64,000 nt of DNA from a virus. Numbering within the stretch: position 1 is the first letter of the stretch; each line of letters starts with the position of its first letter. Below are positions 24,550 through 32,443 of the stretch, piece by piece. The position numbers and the translations under genes were made by a program. The stretch covers positions 1 to 64,000 of the IMG/VR virus record IMGVR_UViG_3300042988_000067. The stretch is one strand, 5' to 3'. The notes below the pieces were generated by a model, which saw only the letters and a program-made list of their open reading frames with translations, had not been told where the DNA came from and did not search any database.

Positions 24550-26124
24550 CTAGATCGCATACGGGTTAACGAACTCGGCGCGCGTGTCGTCCTCCTCGTA
24601 CTCGTCGTCCTTGGCGTAGTCCATGTCGAACAGTCCACGGTCGCGGATCATGATCATGGCCTGCGTGAAGGTGTCCACCATGTCGTCATGGTCGCCGCTG
24701 GGGAAGCGCTCCATCTGATCGATGAGCGGGCGCGCCCACGACATGAACTTTCCCTTGTTGGCCTTGGACTGCGGGATGTAGATGATGTCCATCTCAAGGA
24801 TGGGCGAGACCTGATGCGCGCGGCTGATCTTGTCAGCCTTGCCGGGGTTGTAGCTGATGGTCGGGACGTTGGCCGCCCTGAGATCCTGAAGCAGGGACTG
24901 GCCGGATCCCTTGGCCTCGACCAGCACCACGTCGGCCTTCCGGCCCTGCCGCATGTCGTCGGCCCCGTAGGTCGAGTGCCAGTCATCGATCACGCGCTTG
25001 CGCAGCTGCGGGTAGCCCATGTGCTCGGCCCAGCAGTCGATCAGCAGCACGGCCTTCTCGCCCTTCTCGGTCGTGAAGACGCCCCAGACCGAGCACGCCG
25101 TCGGGTCGCCCGTGGTCTTCTCGGTGAATGCTGTATCGTATGACTGTACGACGAAGTCGAAGGCTGGGAACTCCTCCGGCGTCCAGAGTTGCAGGTGATC
25201 GACCTTGAAGATACCGCCGCCCGATGGTGACGGGATCTGCTGGAGCTGGCCGGCTGCGCCATAGTCGCCCAGTTTGGTCTTCAGATCCTCCAGCTCCTTC
25301 TTGCCGAACTGCTCAGGCCACAGCAGATCGCCATCACGCAGGCGCGGGTCCGACCACCCGATGCTGGTGGTCTTGGCGCGCGCATGCTGGTACTCGGCAG
25401 GCAGCAGCAGGTGATCCCAGCCGGCCTGAGCAAGAACGTGGCCGGACAGATCCTTCTCGTGCAGGCGCTGCATGATAATCACGCGTGAGCCGGTCTTCGG
25501 GTTGTTGAGACGGGTAGACATGGCCTGATCCCACCACTCCAGTGTGGACTCTCGGATCAGGTCAGACTGCGCCTCAAGCGCATTGTGCGGGTCATCGACC
25601 ACGACCGAGTCGCCACCGTGACCGGTAGTCGATGCGCCAACAGAGGTAGCGAACCGGTAGCCCGCTAGGTTGTTCTCAAAGAATGTCTTGGCGTTCTGGT
25701 CGCCCGTGAGCTTGAACATGGATCCCCAGCGCCGCTTGAACCACGGTGACTCGATCAGGCGCCGGCACTTGATGGAGTCGCGCACGCTGAGTGATCCGGC
25801 ATAGGATGCGAAGAGCCATCGGTGTGATGGTCTCACCAGCCAGACCCACACCGGCCACATGACCGCAGCGATGATGGACTTCATGTGGCGAGGCGGCATG
25901 TTGATCACCAGCTGGCGGATCTCGCCATTGGTCACGGCCTCAAGGTGATCGCAGATGGCCTCGATATGCCAGCCCTCTACGAATGGAGTCCCCGGCTCGA
26001 TTACATGCCACGCCTGCTTGGTGAACTCATAGAGCGAGGTCTCGGCCAGCTCCTTCTGGTCGTTGTAGTACCACCACTGGAGCGCCACCTGATCATTGTG
26101 ATCAAGCGTGATCTCGTCGATCAT
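24550..26124 (-). CDS. terL: Terminase large subunit
   Basis: A 524-aa packaging motor. The ATPase has a P-loop-like NMPPRHMKSI (about residues 76-85; Met where Gly is common) and a Walker B-type SVVVDDPH (about 173-180). The RNase H-like nuclease shows QSYDTAFTEK, VLLIDCWAEH and GDHDDMVD acidic residues. Overlaps the small-subunit gene by 4 nt. Cuts and translocates genome concatemers through the portal. Confidence 0.93.
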   Translation of the reverse strand: MIDEITLDHNDQVALQWWYYNDQKELAETSLYEFTKQAWHVIEPGTPFVEGWHIEAICDHLEAVTNGEIRQLVINMPPRHMKSIIAAVMWPVWVWLVRPSHRWLFASYAGSLSVRDSIKCRRLIESPWFKRRWGSMFKLTGDQNAKTFFENNLAGYRFATSVGASTTGHGGDSVVVDDPHNALEAQSDLIRESTLEWWDQAMSTRLNNPKTGSRVIIMQRLHEKDLSGHVLAQAGWDHLLLPAEYQHARAKTTSIGWSDPRLRDGDLLWPEQFGKKELEDLKTKLGDYGAAGQLQQIPSPSGGGIFKVDHLQLWTPEEFPAFDFVVQSYDTAFTEKTTGDPTACSVWGVFTTEKGEKAVLLIDCWAEHMGYPQLRKRVIDDWHSTYGADDMRQGRKADVVLVEAKGSGQSLLQDLRAANVPTISYNPGKADKISRAHQVSPILEMDIIYIPQSKANKGKFMSWARPLIDQMERFPSGDHDDMVDTFTQAMIMIRDRGLFDMDYAKDDEYEEDDTRAEFVNPYAI

Positions 26125-26591
26125 TCTTCGCCATTCTCTATGGTGATCGGATCCCGCGTGGCACCGGCACGCTGCGCCAGCTCACGCATGGCCTCCTTGG
26201 ACATGCCTTGCAGCTTCACGGTGAGCGTCGGCTGCTCCACCTTCACCACGTTACCCTCGTCATCAGTGGCGGCCTTCTCGGTGAATCGCTTGGAGGTGCG
26301 CGAGGCTGTCCACTTGATGTTGTCGCACAGCAGGCGAGCGCGCTGCACGTCGATGCTCTCATCCAGCGCCACCTCGTTCATCGAGTACACCGTGGCCATT
26401 GCGTAGCCTTCGCGGGCGTGTGCGTACATCGCTGCGTTCTCAGGGGAACGCAAATGACCGTACAGCGTACTGAACTTAACGCCAAGCGACTCAGCGGCAG
26501 CCTTTGGGTTAACGCCGTCGTACATCATCTCCAGCACCTTGGCGACTATCTCCGGCGTCACTTGGCCAGCAGGGCTAACATCACCAGCCAT
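26121..26591 (-). CDS. terS: Terminase small subunit
   Basis: A 156-aa protein with an N-terminal HTH (PEIVAKVLEMMYDGVNPKAAAESLGVKF...LYGHL, about residues 12-48) and a helical middle with AREGYAMATVYSMNEVALDES. Position directly before terL and the HTH identify it as the DNA-recognition subunit for packaging. ATGA overlap with terL. Confidence 0.8.
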   Translation of the reverse strand: MAGDVSPAGQVTPEIVAKVLEMMYDGVNPKAAAESLGVKFSTLYGHLRSPENAAMYAHAREGYAMATVYSMNEVALDESIDVQRARLLCDNIKWTASRTSKRFTEKAATDDEGNVVKVEQPTLTVKLQGMSKEAMRELAQRAGATRDPITIENGEE

Positions 26592-26593
26592 CT

Positions 26594-26977
26594 CTACACT
26601 CCTCTCGAATGTTTGACGGTCACCATTATACCTCCATGAGGCGGGATGGACTCACCGCGCTCGATGGTGATCTTGGCGACCTGATAATCATCCACCCACA
26701 GGCCGGCTCTGGTCAGTGAGTCCTCCACGATCTTGATCAGGTTCGATATATCCCGCTTGCGTTTATCTGGCGGGAACACGACCATGGTCATCTCGATCCT
26801 ACCTGCCCAGTGTTTCTTCATCCCCATGGTAGCCACGATGATGGCAACCTCTTGGTGAAACAGCCTAGCCTCATCCGTCAGGAAATGTCCCCGCGATGTG
26901 TGCTTCATGTAATGGTTCACCGTGGGCGGATACGGCAACTCCAGAGTAACAATTTCATCGCTCAGGCTGTCCTCCAT
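26594..26977 (-). CDS. RusA-like Holliday-junction resolvase with altered active-site motif
   Basis: A 127-aa protein. The N-terminus LELPYPPTVNHY and the block KRDISNLIKIVEDSLTRAGLWVDD fit RusA. In E. coli RusA the metal-binding motif is RDLDN (D70 and D72) plus a D in WLDD; here the second Asp is Ser (RDISN) while the first and the WVDD pair remain. It would resolve recombination intermediates before packaging. Overlaps the 73-aa gene by 16 nt. Confidence 0.8.
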   Translation of the reverse strand: MEDSLSDEIVTLELPYPPTVNHYMKHTSRGHFLTDEARLFHQEVAIIVATMGMKKHWAGRIEMTMVVFPPDKRKRDISNLIKIVEDSLTRAGLWVDDYQVAKITIERGESIPPHGGIMVTVKHSRGV

Positions 26978-27183
26978 ATCCTGATGCCTCCGTTCTCAAT
27001 GCTGGCAGTCATACCCTTACCGTTGCGGTGGAAGTATTTGATGGCAGCCAACCTAGCCTTGCCGTTGTGATCCTGTCCATCAAAGAAAACACTATCACCA
27101 ACCTGCATCTCCCTGAATGGGTAATTCCTGACGGTGTCGATATGTTTCTTCGGGATCGGTATCCCTGATTCTATTTTAGTCAT
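26962..27183 (-). CDS. Small protein after repeat array
   Basis: A 73-aa protein with IPIPKKHIDTVRNYPFREMQVGDSVFF and a basic C-terminus (IKYFHRNGKGM...IRIWRTA), a pattern seen in small phage proteins next to replication genes. It is the first gene after the repeat-rich gap. Function unknown. Confidence 0.6.
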   Translation of the reverse strand: MTKIESGIPIPKKHIDTVRNYPFREMQVGDSVFFDGQDHNGKARLAAIKYFHRNGKGMTASIENGGIRIWRTA

Positions 27184-27672
27184 GATATGTCACAGTTGTT
27201 TAACACGGTCACAATTGTACACTATTACGGTATCACTTAATCGATAGCAAAATCAGCCGGTATTTTTAATTTCATTCGATCACTTTTTTCGCCTGCTAAT
27301 CTGCCTGTTTTTTGTGCCGACCGTTTGCGTGTGACAGGTATATATACCCTGTCACGGCGTCACCAAATGGTTTGCGAGCATTTGTGACAGCTTGTGGCAT
27401 GAATTTTTGTCACACACGAACTTATAAAAATCAACAACTTACGATTAATTTCACGTTGCCGTGACATGGTGTGACATAGCGCCCTGTCACACCTAAAAAT
27501 GACCCCTAAAAACAGGGGTGTGACAAGCGTTTTTGTCACGCCTAAAAAATAGGCAACTGCGTGACAAATTACCTTGTCACACCTCGTCACGCTGCCGCCA
27601 AAATCATCGTAAGTCATTGATTTTCCTATATTCAAGTGTGACATTTTTTCTTGTCACGCCTTGTCACACCAT
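27184..27672. repeat. Iteron-like YGTGACA array, candidate origin or regulator region
   Basis: A 489-bp gap with ten exact TGTGACA/TGTCACA heptamers (27188, 27330, 27383, 27408, 27470, 27485, 27519, 27575, 27637, 27662) and six with one change (27207, 27350, 27460, 27534, 27560, 27652), in both orientations. Two of them form a palindrome at 27331-27355 (GTGACAGG and CCTGTCAC around TATATATAC). It is A/T-rich, adjoins the primase-helicase gene, and shares a 12-mer (27544-27555) with the 30.6-30.85 kb gap. A replication origin or repressor-binding cluster is likely. Confidence 0.7.
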
Positions 27673-29787
27673 CTACTCACGGTCTTCCGGGTCAATTACC
27701 TCGGTGTAGGCCGTTTTTGGCAGCTTTTTCTGTGGCATATTATCCGGAATACCCTTGTTGATGACCCTCTGTCCGATGGTCACGCGGACACCCTTTTCGG
27801 TGACTCTCCAGCCCTTTCCGTCACGCTCGATGAAGCCCATTTCGGCCACATCATCCAGCAACCTGCCGACCTGTTTGCGGCGTGTCGCGTCGTTGGATCC
27901 CATCTTCATGTTGATGTTTTCCCCGAACGTGATCGCCGTGGTGAACTTGTAGTCGCTCAGACCCTTGATCACCGTTTGAGCCGAGATATCCTTCTTGCTG
28001 CTGGTGTTGTTCTCGGTGTTGGCCAGACCACGGTGGGACTGGGACATCTCGTCAGCCGGACCGATCACGCAGGAATGGATCTCGTCCCCGTCCTCGTCAT
28101 GCCCGATCACCACGGACTCCAGCCTGAAGTCGAACTCGATACCGTCCTGCCCATCCTTTGACTTGGCCAGCGTCCAGTTGCGGTCGTCACCATCGCGTGT
28201 GGTCTCAATCGCCACGTCCAGTGCAGCCAGCAGTGAGCTGTGGCCACGCAGACCCTTCGTGGCATCCTTCCCGCTATGGTGAACAGCGCACACCAGACCA
28301 CCAACAGACGCCTGAATCCACTTGCACGCATCGATGATCATGCCCATATCCTTTGAGCTGTTCTCATCACTGCCGGAGCTGGCGCGGTTCAGGGTGTCTA
28401 TGATGATCACCGGATTGTCGGATCTGGTAGCCCTGATGGCCTCCACCAGCCTGACGCAGTCTTCCTTGATAAGCACGTTGATGGGCTGTGTAATGATGTC
28501 GATCAGACCATCCTCACGCTTTGTCGCCTCGATGATGGCCTTCATCCGGTTCGATATCCCAGCCTCGCCCTCCAGAGCGCAGTAGATCACGCGACGCTGC
28601 TTCACCTTATGACCGAACCACATCTGCCCACGAGCGATAGCGATGGCCATGTCGATGCACAGGAACGACTTGCCGGTAGCGGGCGCCCCGTAGATCGATA
28701 TCAGACCGGTCTCTGGGATGATGTTCTTGATGATCCACCGAGTGAACGGCATCGCCTTCATGTCGGACAGTGAGTACAGCTTGTAGTGCAGCTGCTTCTC
28801 GTGGTGCCCAGCCCAGACGTGGAAGTCCGCAGCCGTCATGCCCTCCAGCTCTGCATCCGCCGCGTCCCACTTCGGTGGCATGCTTGACACATCGATGGTC
28901 GAGATCTCCGCGTCTAGGTTATCCTTCAGCCAGTCTCCTGCCTTGTGTCCTGCCTCATCGTTGTCAGGCCAGATCAGCACCTTGCGCCCCGTCAGGATGT
29001 CCCACGCCGCGTTCTTGACTGCCGAAGCACCTGACGGCCACGTAGTAGCGATGTAGCCATCCCCAGCGATCCGCATGGCCGCGTCAGCTGACTTCTCACC
29101 CTCGCAAATCAGGACGGTCGCTGTTGGATTCTGGGCGATCAGGTGCAGGTTGTAGAGCGGCTTCTGACCCTCCCAGCCCTTCATCTCCCACTTGCCACCT
29201 CTCGGCGTCCATGGGCAGAACTCCTTCTTACCCTCACCCTTGTTGTAGCGGGCCACAACACCGATGATCTTGCCGTCAGCGTTGCGATACTCCCACGCAT
29301 CATCTGCATCCCCATGAACTGGGTGCTTGCATGTGGGTAGCGTGTCCAGTGTCTCCCAGCCATTAACACCATGGTGTTTGTCCGCATGCGGTTTTTCACT
29401 CTCCGCGTGCGTTTTTCTGGGTGACTCCGGGATCACCTTCTGGGTGGCTTGCTTGGTAGTTAGTTGGTATCGGTCTTGTAGTTCAAGTGCTGCGTTTCGG
29501 TTTGTGGTCCCGTTCATCTGAGCGTAGAGTGATATCAGATCCCCGCCCTGCTGACCGACCGCAAAATCAGCCCACTTGCCTGTGTTCACGTTGATCGAGA
29601 GACTGTCACCCTTCTCGCCCCACAGGTTGCCGATCTTGAACTCGGATCCTGATAGCTTGCCCTGTGGGAACCACTCCCTGAGCAGTGATCTGGACATGGA
29701 CAGCAGGCTCTGCGCCAGTCTTGGGAAGTCAACGTCGTGCGTTTGCGCAGGCGGCACTAGCCCCGCATTGAATGTGATTTTAGCCAT
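27673..29787 (-). CDS. Primase-helicase (Toprim plus RepA-type ATPase)
   Basis: A 704-aa protein. The N-terminus (about 1-110) is a zinc-free DNA-binding segment. The Toprim region is visible as VLICEGEKSADA (about 221-232) and WPDNDEAG (about 270-277). A RecA-fold helicase follows with Walker A GAPATGKSF (about 366-374), Walker B VIIIDTLNR, and HHSGKDATKGLRGHS. The C-terminal winged helix has ATRRKQVGRLLDDVAEMGFI. It should unwind DNA and synthesise primers; no polymerase is seen in the window. Confidence 0.88.
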   Translation of the reverse strand: MAKITFNAGLVPPAQTHDVDFPRLAQSLLSMSRSLLREWFPQGKLSGSEFKIGNLWGEKGDSLSINVNTGKWADFAVGQQGGDLISLYAQMNGTTNRNAALELQDRYQLTTKQATQKVIPESPRKTHAESEKPHADKHHGVNGWETLDTLPTCKHPVHGDADDAWEYRNADGKIIGVVARYNKGEGKKEFCPWTPRGGKWEMKGWEGQKPLYNLHLIAQNPTATVLICEGEKSADAAMRIAGDGYIATTWPSGASAVKNAAWDILTGRKVLIWPDNDEAGHKAGDWLKDNLDAEISTIDVSSMPPKWDAADAELEGMTAADFHVWAGHHEKQLHYKLYSLSDMKAMPFTRWIIKNIIPETGLISIYGAPATGKSFLCIDMAIAIARGQMWFGHKVKQRRVIYCALEGEAGISNRMKAIIEATKREDGLIDIITQPINVLIKEDCVRLVEAIRATRSDNPVIIIDTLNRASSGSDENSSKDMGMIIDACKWIQASVGGLVCAVHHSGKDATKGLRGHSSLLAALDVAIETTRDGDDRNWTLAKSKDGQDGIEFDFRLESVVIGHDEDGDEIHSCVIGPADEMSQSHRGLANTENNTSSKKDISAQTVIKGLSDYKFTTAITFGENINMKMGSNDATRRKQVGRLLDDVAEMGFIERDGKGWRVTEKGVRVTIGQRVINKGIPDNMPQKKLPKTAYTEVIDPEDRE

Positions 29788-29796
29788 GACCCTTCC

Positions 29797-30006
29797 TTAC
29801 GCCGACAGGATGTCGTTGAGTTCTTGTAGGGTCAGATCCTGACGCATGTATTTTTCGCCGCGCTTGGTGGTGATCTCAACATCCACCCACTCACGATGGT
29901 GTGACGCTAGGCGCCCAGTCTTTTTGGATGAAACTATCTCTACTGACGCGACGGTATCCATCGCAATGAATTTTGTATCGGACACCGATACGAAGTTTGA
30001 TGCCAT
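29797..30006 (-). CDS. Small early protein
   Basis: A 69-aa protein (MASNFVSVSDTKFIAMDTVASVEIV..., QDLTLQELNDILSA). It shares its start-to-end pattern with the 78-aa protein at 30067-30303 (a VDSIRSI-like strand and a C-terminal (L/D)E-(L/M)N-x-(I/M) motif), suggesting paralogy. Function unknown. Confidence 0.6.
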   Translation of the reverse strand: MASNFVSVSDTKFIAMDTVASVEIVSSKKTGRLASHHREWVDVEITTKRGEKYMRQDLTLQELNDILSA

Positions 30007-30022
30007 TTTGAAATCGTCCTTT

Positions 30023-30055
30023 TCAAAAGTAAAAGTTACCCCCTATCCGAGGGGG
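30023..30055 (-). terminator. Intrinsic terminator in early minus operon
   Basis: On the minus strand CCCCC, a TCGGATA loop, GGGGG, then TAACTTTTACTTTT. It lies between the 78-aa and 69-aa genes and may attenuate readthrough from the HTH operon into the primase gene. Confidence 0.65.
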
Positions 30056-30066
30056 CGTCGGTGCAA

Positions 30067-30303
30067 CTATTCTACTCCATCCATCCCGTAGATGTTGAAC
30101 ATGGCGTTCATTTCATCGGTCGTGATGGCGGCGACATACGTGGAGTCATCCCCATGTATCCTGATCGTTGCGTGGAACACACCACCCTCAGCGACAAAGG
30201 CGCCTTCGCTCTCCTGAAACGAGATACTCCGGATGCTGTCCACCGAGATCAGCGTGTCATCAACGTTCTCGTCGCTCACCAGCAACATGTCCTTCTTACT
30301 CAT
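30067..30303 (-). CDS. Small early protein
   Basis: A 78-aa protein starting at the ATG after GAGAGGA (MSKKDMLLVSDENVDDTLISVDSIRSISF...). Predicted small beta-barrel-like strands with an acidic end (ITTDEMNAMFNIYGMDG). The start overlaps the stop of the HTH gene. Possible paralogue of the gene at 29797-30006. Confidence 0.6.
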   Translation of the reverse strand: MSKKDMLLVSDENVDDTLISVDSIRSISFQESEGAFVAEGGVFHATIRIHGDDSTYVAAITTDEMNAMFNIYGMDGVE

Positions 30304-30562
30304 AAAAGTCCTCTCCCTTGAATCCAAAAATAAGGTCACCATAGGTAATGGTGATACCCAGTCCATTTGCTACATTAATGATGCGGTCCCACCACCGTCG
30401 AGGGATCTGCCCAGCCGTACCGTCACCCATGTCACGGTGCACCCAACACCAGATGGTGGTGTGGTGACACCCTAACAATTTGGCGAGGTCGCGGTAGGAC
30501 ATCCCGAACTTTCCGATGATGGAGCACGCCGGCTCGATCCCACTCGTCTTGTCGTCAGTCAT
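30296..30562 (-). CDS. Cro/YdaS-like HTH regulator
   Basis: An 88-aa protein; the ATG with GGAGGT upstream is used. The HTH is visible as MSYRDLAKLLGCHHTTIWCWVHRD (about residues 20-43), with a C-terminal RWWDRIINVANGLGITI helix. It is the first gene of the minus arm, transcribed away from the promoter region that carries candidate operator repeats, so it is the prime candidate for the early regulator. Confidence 0.72.
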   Translation of the reverse strand: MTDDKTSGIEPACSIIGKFGMSYRDLAKLLGCHHTTIWCWVHRDMGDGTAGQIPRRWWDRIINVANGLGITITYGDLIFGFKGEDFYE

Positions 30563-30581
30563 AAAATTACCTCCAGACCAG

Positions 30582-30610
30582 ACTCTAGCACAGGTGTATG
30601 CATGACGCAA
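30582..30610 (-). promoter_or_regulatory. Promoter of minus early operon
   Basis: On the minus strand a -35 of TTGCGT (30605-30610) and a -10 of TAGAGT (30582-30587) are 17 bp apart, about 20 bp upstream of the HTH gene start. The -35 overlaps a CGTTTGCGT element whose complement (GCAAACG) also occurs at the plus-strand promoters at 30960 and 35883. Confidence 0.55.
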
Positions 30611-30620
30611 ACGCGCTGGT

Positions 30621-30880
30621 GACCTGCCTATTTTTTAAGCAAACCCTAGTTGCCTATTTTTTGAGCAGTGATTTTAGAGTGTTGAATACCCGCATACAAA
30701 AGTCAGGTATTGCTCGTAAGTGATTGATTTTAATTCCAGAAAAACGTCGATTATTTTTGACCACCCTATACGGTAGCATCAGAAAACATTTAAATCGATC
30801 CTAGAGCGATTCTGAGGCTTTTAGAGGCATGATCAAAAAATAGGCAATTTCATGATGCCTGTGGATATCTCTGTGGATAA
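30621..30880. other. Candidate replication origin: DnaA-box-like sites and 12-mer repeats
   Basis: This lies in the 474-bp gap between divergent operons. TGTGGATAA (30872-30880, exact complement of TTATCCACA) and TGTGGATAT (30860-30868, one change) are 12 bp apart. The 12-mer TGCCTATTTTTT occurs at 30625-30636 and 30651-30662 and inverted at 30835-30846. A/T-rich DNA surrounds them. This fits a host DnaA-assisted phage origin but is not proven. Confidence 0.55.
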
Positions 30881-30959
30881 CATTGGCGCGGGTTCAAAGT
30901 GTTGTCATGTAATGATCACCCTAATTACCACCCCAGTTTCACCCCTATTAAAATAGTTG

Positions 30960-30988
30960 TTGACACGATGCAAACGCATCTATACCAT
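30960..30988 (+). promoter_or_regulatory. Early promoter P1 with palindromic operator
   Basis: TTGACA (30960-30965), 17-bp spacer, TACCAT (30983-30988). The spacer holds an inverted repeat GATGC-AAAC-GCATC (30967-30980), a likely operator for the divergently encoded HTH protein. It drives the first plus-strand gene. Confidence 0.7.
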
Positions 30989-31004
30989 GAGCGAAGTTTC
31001 ACAG

Positions 31005-31024
31005 CTAACTAACTAACTTACTAA
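31005..31024 (+). promoter_or_regulatory. (CTAA)n three-frame stop leader, representative copy
   Basis: CTAACTAACTAACTTACTAA directly precedes AAGGAG and the ATG at 31037. The four-base period places TAA in all three frames. Similar elements lie at 31437-31450, 32162-32174, 32751-32766, 33544-33558, 34721-34737, 34946-34962, 35922-35938, 36551-36558, 41864-41879 and 46932-46949, each just before a ribosome-binding site. Confidence 0.8.
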
Positions 31025-31036
31025 AGGAGCACTGAC

Positions 31037-31378
31037 ATGGAAAACTTCAACGCAATCGTACTGCACGCAAAACTCTTCGGCCTGCATCAGACCGGCAGTC
31101 TTGTTTTTTCCGATGGCTATAACCACGTTGCAAATTTCTCTGGCGAGGCCAAAAGCGAGGAAGCATTCCTTGAGGACGTGTTCTATAACACCAACAGCAT
31201 CGATCACGGCTGGTGGGAAAACGAAGGTATCGAGCTGTGCGGTGAGGCCAAGGTTAATGGTGGCGCCCGCTCTACCAGCGTAGGCGATGTGGTCATCGTC
31301 TGCCAAGGCGAAAAGGAAACGGTCTACCGCTGCGGCATCATCGGCTGGGAGAAGATCATCCTCAAGCACACTCACTAA
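31037..31378 (+). CDS. Early protein, unrecognised
   Basis: A 113-aa protein with strong AAGGAG. The C-terminal half (GGARSTSVGDVVIVCQGEKETVYRCGIIGWEKI) resembles a small beta-barrel module found in phage and plasmid proteins of unknown function (RSTSVGDV motif). First gene of the plus arm, so probably expressed immediately after entry. Confidence 0.65.
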   Translation: MENFNAIVLHAKLFGLHQTGSLVFSDGYNHVANFSGEAKSEEAFLEDVFYNTNSIDHGWWENEGIELCGEAKVNGGARSTSVGDVVIVCQGEKETVYRCGIIGWEKIILKHTH

Positions 31379-31434
31379 TTCGATCTGACGAGGCTGGGTA
31401 GCCCCCAGCCGAAACGCTGCGAAGCGTAATCGAT
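31379..31434 (+). ncRNA. Intergenic structured element (three-way junction)
   Basis: GGCTGGG/CCCAGCC (31392-31398, 31404-31410) and ACGCT/AGCGT with a GCGA tetraloop (31414-31427) are enclosed by TCGAT/ATCGA (31380-31384, 31429-31433). No T-run follows, so it is not a simple terminator. It may be an mRNA-processing or stabilising element between two early genes. Confidence 0.45.
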
Positions 31435-31464
31435 AGCTAACTAACTTACTGATTGGAGAACGAC

Positions 31465-31785
31465 ATGACATTGAAAGTGATTTTTGAATTTGAAGGCCAG
31501 CAGCGCAAGACTCTGACCGGCATCCTGAACCTGCTGGGCAAGTGCTTCGCCAATGCCGATGTGTTCCACATCCCGACGCACTTCGACGACAACGATTTCA
31601 TTGAGGAGCACTTTATCCTGTCGCTGCGCCCGAACACACTTAGCCTGAACGATGGATCCGTTGGCCTGACCGTCACCGACACCATCCTGCTGGGCAAGGG
31701 CGTCCTGCTCAAGCGCATCAGCTCCAACTTCAGGCTGCCCGCTGAGTTCCGCAAACCGAGCCGTCTCAACCAAGGAGCCAACTAA
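31465..31785 (+). CDS. Early protein, unrecognised
   Basis: A 106-aa protein; the ATG after GGAGAACGAC is used. MTLKVIFEFEGQQRKTLTGILNLLGKCFANA... suggests an alpha/beta fold with a C-terminal LLKRISSNFRLPAEFRKP. It is preceded by a CTAA leader, and its stop codon TAA sits in a short ACTAAC before the next start. Confidence 0.6.
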   Translation: MTLKVIFEFEGQQRKTLTGILNLLGKCFANADVFHIPTHFDDNDFIEEHFILSLRPNTLSLNDGSVGLTVTDTILLGKGVLLKRISSNFRLPAEFRKPSRLNQGAN

Positions 31786-31786
31786 C

Positions 31787-32128
31787 ATGGGAATCTGCGT
31801 CTACAAGCTGACCGGTAAGGTCATCAATCTGGAGGGAGGCATCACGGCTCAGGTGGCCGTGTTTGCCTACAAGCCAACGTTCTGTGGCTTCGATGCCGAG
31901 AAATGGAACCGTGCAGCAGCGCGCGCCACCGGCTGCAACAGGCCGATCAAGGTGCGCTCGATCAACATCGCCATCGTGCATGACGACGAGTGCGAGGTGT
32001 TCCGCAACGAGGGCGGCCTGTCGGTGTTCTATGACGACCTGATCGGTCGCGCCGAGCACTTCCCCAAGGTTGGCGGGTTCATCAAGGACGGTAAGTTGTG
32101 GTATGGTCCGAAAGTGTTGACAATATAA
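31787..32128 (+). CDS. Early protein, unrecognised
   Basis: A 113-aa protein (MGICVYKLTGKVINL..., FAYKPTFCGFDAEKWNRAAARATG). Probably co-translated with the previous gene (start 1 nt after its stop; AAGGAG lies inside that gene). The last codons, KVLTI and stop, also form the -35 region of the next promoter. Confidence 0.6.
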   Translation: MGICVYKLTGKVINLEGGITAQVAVFAYKPTFCGFDAEKWNRAAARATGCNRPIKVRSINIAIVHDDECEVFRNEGGLSVFYDDLIGRAEHFPKVGGFIKDGKLWYGPKVLTI

Positions 32129-32145
32129 ATTAGCTCCTGTACCAT
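32117..32145 (+). promoter_or_regulatory. Promoter P2
   Basis: AAAGTGTTGACA with -35 at 32117-32122, a 17-bp spacer and TACCAT at 32140-32145, followed by CCGCCTTGTAGTA and a CTAA leader. It overlaps the 3' end of the upstream gene. Confidence 0.7.
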
Positions 32146-32187
32146 CCGCCTTGTAGTACAGCTAACTAACTAACCAAGGAGAACGAC

Positions 32188-32427
32188 ATGACAACCGATA
32201 CCAAACAAACCGCTGACCAGCTGAACGCTGTGTTCGATGTCAACCGTGAGTGCTACAACCTCACCGAGGCATCCACCGGCAAGCTGATTGGTCGCTTCCG
32301 CCTGATCCGCGAGCTGATCGACATCCTGCAAGCCAAGGGCATCTACGGCAACCTGCAAGTGGTCGAAGGCAACGACGACAGCGTGATCACCATCACCCCG
32401 CGTGGTGGCCGCTACAACACCTACTAA
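32188..32427 (+). CDS. Small early protein
   Basis: A 79-aa protein (MTTDTKQTADQLNAVFDVNRECYNL..., LIRELIDILQAKG). An alpha/beta mini-domain, no family recognised. It has the CTAA leader and AAGGAGAACGAC site shared by many genes here. Confidence 0.6.
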   Translation: MTTDTKQTADQLNAVFDVNRECYNLTEASTGKLIGRFRLIRELIDILQAKGIYGNLQVVEGNDDSVITITPRGGRYNTY

Positions 32428-32443
32428 CCAAAGGAGGTACCCG

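Noticed and set aside
24550-26124. Terminase P-loop with Met for Gly (PPRHMKS) as a loss of function
   Set aside because: Terminase P-loops vary at this place and the Walker B and nuclease residues are intact; it is noted but not treated as broken.
27360-27644. 94-codon frame on the minus strand in the repeat gap
   Set aside because: It is built from the repeated TGTGACA motif in both orientations, has Cys/Val/Thr repeats and no plausible domain; it is a by-product of the array.
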